This document shows, in pieces, positions 37,120 to 44,600 of a stretch of 64,000 nt of DNA. The notes beneath the pieces are model-generated. The model had not been told where the DNA came from, ran no database searches, and worked only from the letters and a program-made list of their open reading frames with translations. The translations under genes and the position numbers were made by a program. Position 1 is the first letter of the stretch. Every line of letters starts with the position of its first letter. Source of the stretch: Pleionea sp. CnH1-48. GTDB lineage: Bacteria; Pseudomonadota; Gammaproteobacteria; Enterobacterales; Kangiellaceae. Where the stretch lies: positions 62,001 to 126,000 of the forward strand of contig NZ_JAMXSB010000006.1 of assembly GCF_024124665.1 (NCBI RefSeq), read 5' to 3'.

Positions 37120-37530
37120 TCAAAAGTAGAGATAAGTCACAATCATAAATAAAATGCAACTCATGACTAAGAAAGCTAAGGTAGCTCTGTTCCACCAGAT
37201 TTCATTAACCCCGCTACTTTCAACTTGCGAACATAACGCTTCCAACCTCCCATTCAGGCAGTAGGAAAACAGAATTTTTAGTCCAACAAACAAGTTTCCA
37301 ACAATAACAATTAACTTTCCACCGTCATCAAAAAAGAAATCATTAAACTCCCCCATAAAACTTACACCAAGATGCTCTAATGCCATTATGATTGAGAAGA
37401 AATATAAATCTATAGATAGTGCAATGAGGATTGCTGCCCAAACAGCTCCGGACACATGGTCATCTGTATTCCTCATTTGATACTTATAGATGCAATAAAA
37501 TATTATTTTCAATATGCTAATTTGTTTCAT
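37120..37530 (-). CDS. Four-helix membrane protein, tandem paralog A
   Basis: 136 aa, unrecognised. Four hydrophobic segments are visible: around 28-50, 70-92, 112-134, with a weaker one at 5-20. Its relative at 37593-38009 shares length, topology and the motifs KxxFYxIYKxQ, DLYxFS, LEHxxF, FFDDGGKLxxxVGN versus FFDGESGKLFLLVGN, and NGRLEALC versus NGKLEELC. It is encoded among orphan immunity-like genes, so a membrane immunity protein is one possibility; other roles cannot be excluded. Confidence 0.7.
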   Translation of the reverse strand: MKQISILKIIFYCIYKYQMRNTDDHVSGAVWAAILIALSIDLYFFSIIMALEHLGVSFMGEFNDFFFDDGGKLIVIVGNLFVGLKILFSYCLNGRLEALCSQVESSGVNEIWWNRATLAFLVMSCILFMIVTYLYF

Positions 37531-37592
37531 TGTCGCTAGAACATTCTTGTCCGCCTAGTATTTGTTGAAGTATGCAAGCTATTAAGTTAAGC

Positions 37593-38009
37593 CTATAGGT
37601 AGAAAGAACCTGATATTAATAGACATAAAGGAGATAGAATTAAAAAGGTGAGTGACACCCTTTTTATTTTTTTCATACCAACAGACTCACTTTCGGCTGT
37701 TTTGCATAACTCCTCAAGTTTTCCATTTGCACTATAAGAAAAATAGAAGTAGAGAAAAAGAATAAAATTTCCAACTAAAAGAAAAAGCTTCCCGCTTTCG
37801 CCATCAAAGAAAACATCATTTATATACACTATTCCAGGAAAGTTGAAGTGCTCTAACATGCTCAGTGTAGAAAATAAATACAAATCAAGTGCCAGTACAA
37901 TTACACCTATTGCCCATCCAGATGCGGAAACAGCATCTTCTGACTTCCGAATCTGATGTTTATAAATAAGATAAAATGTCATTTTAAAAACATTAAGCTT
38001 ATTTTCCAT
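37593..38009 (-). CDS. Four-helix membrane protein, tandem paralog B
   Basis: 138 aa. Tandem paralog of the protein encoded at 37120-37530, sharing N-terminal FYLIYKHQIRKSEDAVSASG, the glycine-rich loop FFDGESGKLFLLVGN and the end of the third helix. Both genes are on the minus strand, 62 bp apart, and likely arose by tandem duplication. Function unknown. Confidence 0.7.
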   Translation of the reverse strand: MENKLNVFKMTFYLIYKHQIRKSEDAVSASGWAIGVIVLALDLYLFSTLSMLEHFNFPGIVYINDVFFDGESGKLFLLVGNFILFLYFYFSYSANGKLEELCKTAESESVGMKKIKRVSLTFLILSPLCLLISGSFYL

Positions 38010-38472
38010 TCTGTTCTCTTCTCCAGAACCTCTCAGACAAAACTACTTATCCTACATCTAACACACCATTTTGATGTAATAAAGGAACTAATTTTATATA
38101 CACCAATAACTTAAACTTCGATTTCCTACGTATCGGTGTAGCTTGAGCAGCGAAACCAGATCTCACGATTCAAGCTTCTAGATAAGCTACTTTTTATTTT
38201 CACTTAACTCACTTTTTAAGGTTGTTACACAATAGGTAAAGAGAAGAGCATAGACAAATCCATAGCTGTATTATGGGAATAAGCACTTCGCTTTCGAGTT
38301 TAAACTCAAATATTATGACTGATATAGATAAACACACAATCGCAGCTAGCTAATGCAACCGTTAAATAGTGCTACCCTTGACTCTACTTTCATTGCCTAA
38401 ACAAGGGTGTTTTTTGGGAAGATACATTCGAACAGTACAAGCCCAGCTCAAAGTTACCAGCTTCATTCTTTG
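38010..38472. other. Intergenic stretch with a long-loop hairpin
   Basis: 463 bp with no gene I would call. ACCCTTG (38374-38380) and CAAGGGT (38402-38408) form a stem with a 21-nt loop, followed by GTTTTTTG on the plus strand. No plus-strand gene precedes it, so its role is unclear. The stretch is AT-rich. Confidence 0.4.
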
Positions 38473-39004
38473 TCACTTTTGCCAAATGCCTCCAACAATT
38501 TCCTCTATTGAACGACAATTCACATGCTCTGACTGGTGAAAGTGCTCTACATTTGCTCTAAGTCGAGACCTAAACAGAAACTTATCTTCAATTATATCAA
38601 TAGCATGAAGGAGTGCTTTTCCTAAATCACGAGCTTTCTTAGGATACACTTCACCATCAACTAACTTCTCTTTTTTGGTGGCCCTCATTCATATAAAAGA
38701 ACAACTCGTCAATTAAAGATACCATAAACGAAATATCTTTCTCATCTAGGTAGCTTGCAACGCCTCCTAATTTTTTAGAAGTAGACGTACTAGAGTTACT
38801 CTGACACTCATAGATGTTAACTTCCTTTATATTATCTACTTTCTCTTGAAGTTTATGTATAACATCACTGTGATTAGTTCTCTTATCTAAATAATCAACA
38901 AGATGCCCCCATTCACCTCCAGAGCGATCAAGGGATAATCTTATTTGTTGAAAATAAAGGCAAACTCCCAACAAAAAGCGTCATTCGAAGTAATATTTGC
39001 TCAT
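38473..39004 (-). pseudogene. Broken third member of the unrecognised 39.3/40.1-kb gene family
   Basis: Aligns with the genes at 39301-39828 and 40146-40700. The frame opens at ATG 39004 (MSKYYFE), where codon 8 is TGA at 38983-38981, then continues RFLLGVCLYFQQIRLSLDRS, matching DRKFLFGLYCYVIQVQLSIDR in the sibling. The stop replaces an Arg codon (a CGA to TGA change would suffice). Further on, an A-run of six (in RC context ACCAAAAAAGAG, about 38665-38675) shifts the frame; removing one A joins the halves. The second half ends NVEHFHQ...EEIVGGIWQK, like VEHFNQ...VVGGEWLE. Both lesions indicate a dead gene unless caused by sequencing error. Confidence 0.78.
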
Positions 39005-39113
39005 ATCTTAGTTCACTTTTACCTTCATATTTTTATCCTAAAGGAGAGTCACTCTTCGATATTCAATGCCCCACAAAGTACTTATCTTGAGAGAATTAAA
39101 TCAGTACTGCCTG

Positions 39114-39144
39114 ATCAAGAAAAGCTCATCTTTCGGATGAGCTT
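39114..39144 (-). terminator. Terminator downstream of the 39.3-kb gene
   Basis: Stem AAGCTCATC (39122-39130) and GATGAGCTT (39136-39144), loop of 5 nt, followed on the minus strand by TTCTTG. Convincing though the T-run is short. Confidence 0.65.
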
Positions 39145-39300
39145 CAACATAGTTTTATCTAGCCTAGCATATCAAGCCCCAGATCGATCATATAGATGCT
39201 TTTTAGCTCATAAGTTACTGTCTGTACACTCTCATTTGTTGGCTAATTAGCTTCCCACTTCTAGGAAGGCTCCTTGTCAGCTAATTACTGAATGCTCGAA

Positions 39301-39828
39301 TTACTCTAACCATTCACCTCCAACAACCTTCTCAATAGAAACATTTCTTTCATCAAACATCTCATTTTGATTAAAGTGCTCTACATACTTTATTTTCTTT
39401 AGGTCAGTGCTTCTAATATGGTATTGGATAGCTTTCCCAATAAAGCATAAGTCCATTCTTAATTTTACCAAAGTATTTTCATCTTGTACTTCAGGCATCT
39501 TTAACAGCTCATTAAATTTATAAAGCCTTGAATAAATAGCCTCTAGCTCCCTACTAGTTAGAAAGTCCTTGTTGAAAATAGCCATTAACCGACAAAATAA
39601 GGAACTATGAACTGCTGTATTTAGACTACCTAATGAAGCAGGGTCAAGCTCACCTGTACTTTTTCTCTCAAGACTCTTCAGTACATCTTCAACGCTAGTT
39701 CTCTTTGAAAAGTAAAGAACCCAATATTCCCAGTCTGCATGTAGAGCCCTATCAATCGATAACTGAACCTGAATTACATAGCAATATAAACCAAACAGGA
39801 ACTTTCTATCTAAGTAAATTTTTTTCAT
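39301..39828 (-). CDS. Candidate immunity protein, unrecognised family, copy 2
   Basis: 175 aa from ATG 39828. I prefer this start over an upstream in-frame one because the sibling pseudogene begins at the same alignment position and the preceding gene stops 2 nt upstream. No known family. Shared features with the 40.1-kb gene and the pseudogene are an N-terminal amphipathic stretch GLYCYVIQVQLSIDR followed by W and a Lys/Arg patch, and a C-terminal motif VEHFNQ...VEKVVGGEWLE. It is mostly helical with no membrane segment or signal. Its position directly after a toxin-like C-terminal fragment suggests an immunity role; only context supports this. Confidence 0.65.
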   Translation of the reverse strand: MKKIYLDRKFLFGLYCYVIQVQLSIDRALHADWEYWVLYFSKRTSVEDVLKSLERKSTGELDPASLGSLNTAVHSSLFCRLMAIFNKDFLTSRELEAIYSRLYKFNELLKMPEVQDENTLVKLRMDLCFIGKAIQYHIRSTDLKKIKYVEHFNQNEMFDERNVSIEKVVGGEWLE

Positions 39829-39830
39829 GG

Positions 39831-40058
39831 TTAAAATAAACCTTCCCACCAAGGTTGTTTATTGAAAGTCGCTTTCATTCCTTCTAATGGTATTTTGATA
39901 GCTTTACCATAGCGAATGATACCGGTATTTCTTGGCCCTATATATGTCGGTACGGTCGATAACTTCAATACTTTAAACCCTACATATGCTACAAGTGCTC
40001 TTCTAAAAACTGAACCTATAGCTCCACCTGTATCCTCCGCGTCTGTTTTTATTGGCAC
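39831..40058 (-). CDS. Displaced toxin C-terminal tip, cassette 2 (75 codons)
   Basis: 75-codon frame from a GTG at 40058 (preceded by an in-frame stop), ending in PWWEGLF and stopping 2 nt before the next gene's ATG. The end NTGIIRYGKAIKIPLEGMKA...WWEGLF aligns with the end of the fragment at 40703-40990 (NTGQLPKSTPLPLDNLNPT...WWSRLF). The hydrophobic N-terminal segment FRRALVAYVGFKVLKLS is unlike RHS sequence. I read it as the C-terminal tip of a polymorphic toxin separated from its carrier. It might be a short gene in its own right; start and product unproven. Confidence 0.55.
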   Translation of the reverse strand: MPIKTDAEDTGGAIGSVFRRALVAYVGFKVLKLSTVPTYIGPRNTGIIRYGKAIKIPLEGMKATFNKQPWWEGLF

Positions 40059-40145
40059 AAATTTTTTACTTCAACCTGAGCGTCATACGCTTTTCTCCGG
40101 CTAACCTTAGTTGCAATATGTCTATTCCTTATTTTATTAACTACT

Positions 40146-40700
40146 CTAATAAAGCCACTTTTCACCTATTATATTTCTTATTGTCAAACATTCTAAGTAT
40201 AGGCTTTGATTAAAGTGTGTCACTTTATTGACTCGCTCTACCACCTTTGACAAAGGCAGAAACTTTGATTGCATTATAAAAGAAGCTAAAAGCAAACCTT
40301 TTCTAACTTGTATTATCTTTTCAACACTTGGACGGTCTCTATTTAATATTCCTTCAAGTGCTTTTAGAGCGCTAGAAATATAAACAATCTCTTCCTCAGT
40401 TAATGGTGGTAATTTGCTTTGCATCCCGTAAACATATTTTAAAACCATATTTTTTGAAGCCCTTTCTCTTAAATAATTTTCGATATCAAGAAGAAGCTCG
40501 CTTGTTAAATCAAGAGTTTTAATCCCTCCGTCCTGCCTTAATGCCTCAATAATTATACTAGGGCTTGGTATGTTTTCATTAGAATACTTAATAAAGTTAT
40601 TCCAAGGTGAATGATGTGAGCGTTGTACAGATCGCTCACATTGCACCAAATAAGCATATAGTCCGACTTTAAAATTGTATGATAAACATTCTTTATCCAC
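40146..40700 (-). CDS. Candidate immunity protein, unrecognised family, copy 1
   Basis: 184 aa, start GTG 40700 with GGGAG 7 nt upstream. The upstream fragment's stop (40703-40705) is 2 nt away, as in cassette 2. Shared family features: GLYAYLVQCERSVQRS-HHSPW near the N-terminus and VTHFNQ...IRNIIGEKWLY at the end. It is predicted cytoplasmic and helical (segments around 45-80, 95-125, 135-160). No known domain recognised. The tip-then-partner pairing repeated twice supports an immunity role, still an inference. Confidence 0.68.
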   Translation of the reverse strand: MDKECLSYNFKVGLYAYLVQCERSVQRSHHSPWNNFIKYSNENIPSPSIIIEALRQDGGIKTLDLTSELLLDIENYLRERASKNMVLKYVYGMQSKLPPLTEEEIVYISSALKALEGILNRDRPSVEKIIQVRKGLLLASFIMQSKFLPLSKVVERVNKVTHFNQSLYLECLTIRNIIGEKWLY

Positions 40701-40702
40701 GA

Positions 40703-40990
40703 TTAGCTCCCATCAAATAGCCTGCTCCACCATGATCTTGTCACAAAGGTAGGGTTTAAGTTATCTAAAGGCAAAGGAGTTGATTTGGGGAGCTGCCCGG
40801 TATTTGTACCAACGCCTCCTATACCTCTTGTAGGAATTGGACCGCTTGGCGCATCATGCTCAACATATGCTCCATCCTGATAAGCCCCAACTCTAGCCTT
40901 TGATCTGTTAGGCGCTGACCCAAAATGCGCACTGTGCCGAAGTAACCTGCGCAGTAAACCGGCAGTCCCTGCGCAGGCTGCTGGTAAGAT
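40703..40990 (-). pseudogene. Displaced toxin C-terminal tip, cassette 1 (no start)
   Basis: Open frame of 95 codons without a good start, bounded upstream by stops at 40991-40996 and ending at 40703. The sequence runs HSAHFGSAPNRSKARVGAYQ, DGAYVEHDAPSGPIPTRGIG, GVGTNTGQLPKSTPLPL, ending SWWSRLFDGS. The last 40 residues align with cassette 2 (NTG...PL...WW..LF). It lies immediately before the 184-aa partner. Likely a toxin C-terminal module cut off from an SpvB/RHS or similar carrier. The first about 30 codons are G+C-richer than the rest and may be foreign flank. Parent family unknown. Confidence 0.55.
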
Positions 40991-41000
40991 TTATCACTTC

Positions 41001-41349
41001 GGGTACATTAAATCAATTAACTGTTTTTTGATGCTATAAACTTGAGAGCATTCCATAAATCACTACAAGTTTTTCTGATTCAACTTGTATAGAAGTCACT
41101 TACTTTCGTTGTGAGAATTAAATCTTGCAAGTCAAATGAACAGAAAGCTCTCTTTAACAAAGTTTGCTTTCGGTCAAAGGTCGCATCCAGTAGTTCCGAA
41201 TGTTTTAATGTTCTTATTAGCTCACTTTTAAGCCCACTCTTCACTTTCTATATGAGCAAACTTATCATAAAGAAAGATAGAAGCTTCAAACCTCATTTTT
41301 TGGAGCTTCTTTATAAAGATATAGTAGAAACCTTCGTTAAGCCCCAACA
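41001..41349. other. Spacer downstream of the zinc-ribbon gene
   Basis: 349 bp with no convincing gene. A weak hairpin pairs AGAAGCTTC (41280-41288) with GGAGCTTCT (41302-41310); on the minus strand it lies about 40 bp after the stop of the zinc-ribbon gene and could be its transcript end. It lacks a clear T-run. Confidence 0.4.
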
Positions 41350-41643
41350 CTAAGATTTATTGCTAATTTCCTCTCCCAATTCCTCAAAGCTACTGAGAAG
41401 CTCTATGAACTCTAGCTCATCCAATTCATGTTGTGCCCATAGAATAAAGCGCCTAATAGGAGAGGGAGCAGCTTGAGTGTGGATTTGAACCAACTTGCTC
41501 CATTCAAATAGAACACACTCTATTCCACATTTAGTACAAATCGAAGGGTGATGATCTAATCCGCCAATATTCTTAGGGAACACATCGCCACAGTTGCAGC
41601 AACTCAACTTATCTTCACTTTCGATTGAAAACCATTTATTCAT
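41350..41643 (-). CDS. Small zinc-ribbon protein, candidate immunity to RHS tip
   Basis: 97 aa. Two Cys pairs (CCNCG at 15-19 and CTKCG at 36-40) form an apparent zinc ribbon, then an acidic helical C-terminal half (HELDELEFIELLSSFEELGEE). Its ATG overlaps the RHS stop by 8 bp, so translation of the two should be coupled. Acidic proteins encoded directly after polymorphic toxin genes are usually their immunity proteins. I recognise no named family. Confidence 0.72.
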   Translation of the reverse strand: MNKWFSIESEDKLSCCNCGDVFPKNIGGLDHHPSICTKCGIECVLFEWSKLVQIHTQAAPSPIRRFILWAQHELDELEFIELLSSFEELGEEISNKS

Positions 41644-44600
41644 TTAAATATCCTCTAAGAGTTGCTCCCCACACTTTATTATCTAGCATTCTTTGTTGCG
41701 CCTTAGAACTAAGAGAAGACCACTCGCGAATAGTCGCTGGGATTGATGCTTCATTCAATAACTTCATTGCGGCCACACGATGGTGCCCCCCAGCAGACAC
41801 TAATTTACCACTAGGTAATCTCAATATAGGTATTGCATGCATAATATCATATCCATTAGAGCCAATACTATTTGCTATATTCGCAATGTGGTTCTCTGGC
41901 ATCGAAGGTCTAGGAACAGGATGCAATGGCAAAATTTCACTTAATGGGACTTCAACTACACTTTTAGACGATGTACCAACTCTAATAACCGGGATGTTTG
42001 TGGTGCCCTTGGTGCCAGCTTTATTTAGCAACCTAACTATTCCAGCTGCAGCTTTTCCACCAGCTTTAGATAAGGCGACTTCTGCCCCGCCGACTATAAA
42101 AAAAGCACCTTCAAAAGTAGCAGCACCAAGGGCTTCTTTAGAGTTAACCCCTAACTCAGGAACGAGAAGCCAGCCAGGCCCAATACCAGGAAGATAAACC
42201 ATAGTGTTTCTAGAAACATTCCAACCTTCCTTAAAGAATCCCTTTATGTCATCCAAGAGACTTCCTTCTTCGCCATTTTCACCGAAGTTAGTTATAGCAG
42301 GGAAGAATGTTTCTTTTAATTTGGAACCAAGACCTACTTCTCCAGTTCCACCACTTTCCCCCTTAGAGTGACTAACACAATTATCAGGGTCACAGTAGGG
42401 GTTGCCAGGATATCCTGCTTCACCACGCTGTGGAGCGTTGAGGATATCTTCAGCCTTTTCAGCGCCATTCGAAATACCAGCCGATGTCTTTAAATCTTTT
42501 CCATTTGTTCGAGCAACACGTCCTGTCGCGCCATTCATTACACTATCAGGTCGATAAGAACCACAGTTAGAGCGCTTAACGCCTTTGTTACACACACTGA
42601 CATACCCACTCGGATCAGTCCCCGCCAGCGGATTATTCATAATGTAACTGTAAGGATTCATGCTTTGACTGTTACCCGGCTCCTGTATAAAGGGGTCTAC
42701 AGACAGGAATCGCCCAAGGTTGTAGTCGTACGCTCGTCCGTTCATGTGGATAAGTTGAGCGTCATCCAGTTGCTCATGGTCCGTGAAGCCTCGGGTGGTG
42801 ATGGCCGAGTTCATGATAGCCGTAGCATGGTCTCGGTATTCCCCGTCTCTGGGTTTACCAAAGGCATCAAAGCTGTGTCGCTCGATGATAGTGCCATTGT
42901 CATCGAAGATAGCCGTCATAGAGCCTAAACGGTCACGATGGAAGTAATGAGTCGTGTTGGTTTTCTGGCCATTGTCGGTAGTTTCCGTATGAATGGCGAT
43001 GTCACCGATGTAGCTCTTCTTCTCAACCTTGGTGCCTGTGATGATTTCTTCATAGGCTTTGCCAATGTAAATCGTGGTCACACTTTGTCCACCGGCTTTG
43101 ACCTGTTTGTAGCGCATCTGGTCTGGGCCGTAGTCAAAGTGCAGAGTGATATCACCTGTCGTACTCTGGTCATAAGGATTCAGCTTATTGCCTGGATTTA
43201 AATCAATCACTTTGGGCTTGTTGAATCCGTTGTAGCTGATGTTACGTAGGCCATCGAACGTCAGATTACCGTTGTTGTCGTAGAAGTAACTGCGAGTACC
43301 AATGCTGTTGGCAAGCGCTATGCTCTTAACTGCATTGGGTCCGGCGTTGCTTGGATTCGCTTTGCCTTGTGCACCATACTGATACGCACTGGCACTTTGC
43401 GTACTGAAATCGGTTTTGTATTTAAAGTTACCCACACTGTCGTAGTCGTAATCCACCACCGTTTGCTGTTGGTCGTGATAGATACGCGTCGCCTTGGTTA
43501 AACGATGCAAGGTGTCGTATTGATAGCTTTCCCAGGAGGTGTACTGACCACCGCCGAGTCGGTTTTCAACGCCTTGTTTTTTCAGATTACCGAACTCATC
43601 AAAGTCGGTGTAAGCCAACTGCTGCTGACGAGTGGTGTTCTGCATCAGACTACTTAACAGCAGTTGACCCGTGGTCACATCAAACTGACGGCTGATGCTG
43701 ACATTACCTGTTCCAATACTCGCTTCCGTCCAGTTCCCTAAGGCATCCATTTCATCAATGGTGCGATAGGTTTCATTGGTTAATGCGTTTGAAGTCGTTT
43801 TGACAATGCCCGTGGTGTCGTAGTCGTACTTCAAAGTTAAACCCGATGGATAAGTCATGCCTTTGGGTCGACCATAATGGCTATCCCAATAGGTACTCAT
43901 GGTGTAGGTTTTACCATCAATGGTCGTTTTGGTTTCCTTCAGACGACAACGGGTATCGTAGTGATAGGTTTTAGTGAAGGTGCCTTTGGCTTCACGATAA
44001 GGTAAACCCTGACATTCATCCTGATTGGCCCCAATGGGTCTATCAAAGTTGAAGCTTGAGGTCGAGATTTCATTGGGTCCACTGACATCGCGTTGCTTTA
44101 ATCGACCTAACTCATCAAAGGTGTAAGTCGTGGTATTGCCATTGGCATCCAGTTCTGTTTTCACTTCACCAAAGCCTGTGTAGGTGAAAGTCTTCTTACC
44201 CATGTTAGGGTCATCTACCCAAAGCTTTTGACCTAAGGCATTGTAAGTGGCCGTGATTTGATTGCCGTTCGCATCTTCGAGCACAATGGGGTTCCCCATG
44301 CCATCGTAGGCATAACGAGTCACACCGTTTTTGGCATCCGTGGTCGACATCAACTGACCCGAACCACTGTACGTACGAGATAGGGATAAACCCGCCGCAT
44401 TAATCGCGGTGTCAAAACCACTGTAGCTGTAAGTAATCGATAAACTCTGATTCTGTACCTGGTCGGTCGTCTTTTGCGTTAAACGCCCTAAGGTATCAAA
44501 GCTTTGATACTGAGTCCCTTTGCTGGCTCCGATGTTGTTGTAGGTATCCGTGTAGGATGGAATGGACTCATAGATGATTCGTCCTAAGGCATCGTACTTC

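Noticed and set aside
38657-38690. Programmed frameshift at the A-run in the broken immunity-family gene
   Set aside because: The shift needed is +1 (or -2), whereas an A-run slippery site normally gives -1; an upstream nonsense codon also kills the gene, so decay is simpler.
41111-41353. 80-codon plus-strand frame in the spacer after the zinc-ribbon gene
   Set aside because: No ribosome-binding site, no recognised domain, and Ser-rich low-complexity composition; probably chance.
41625-42197. 190-codon plus-strand frame
   Set aside because: It lies antisense to the RHS C-terminal tip, which has recognisable ParB-like sequence; no start signal.
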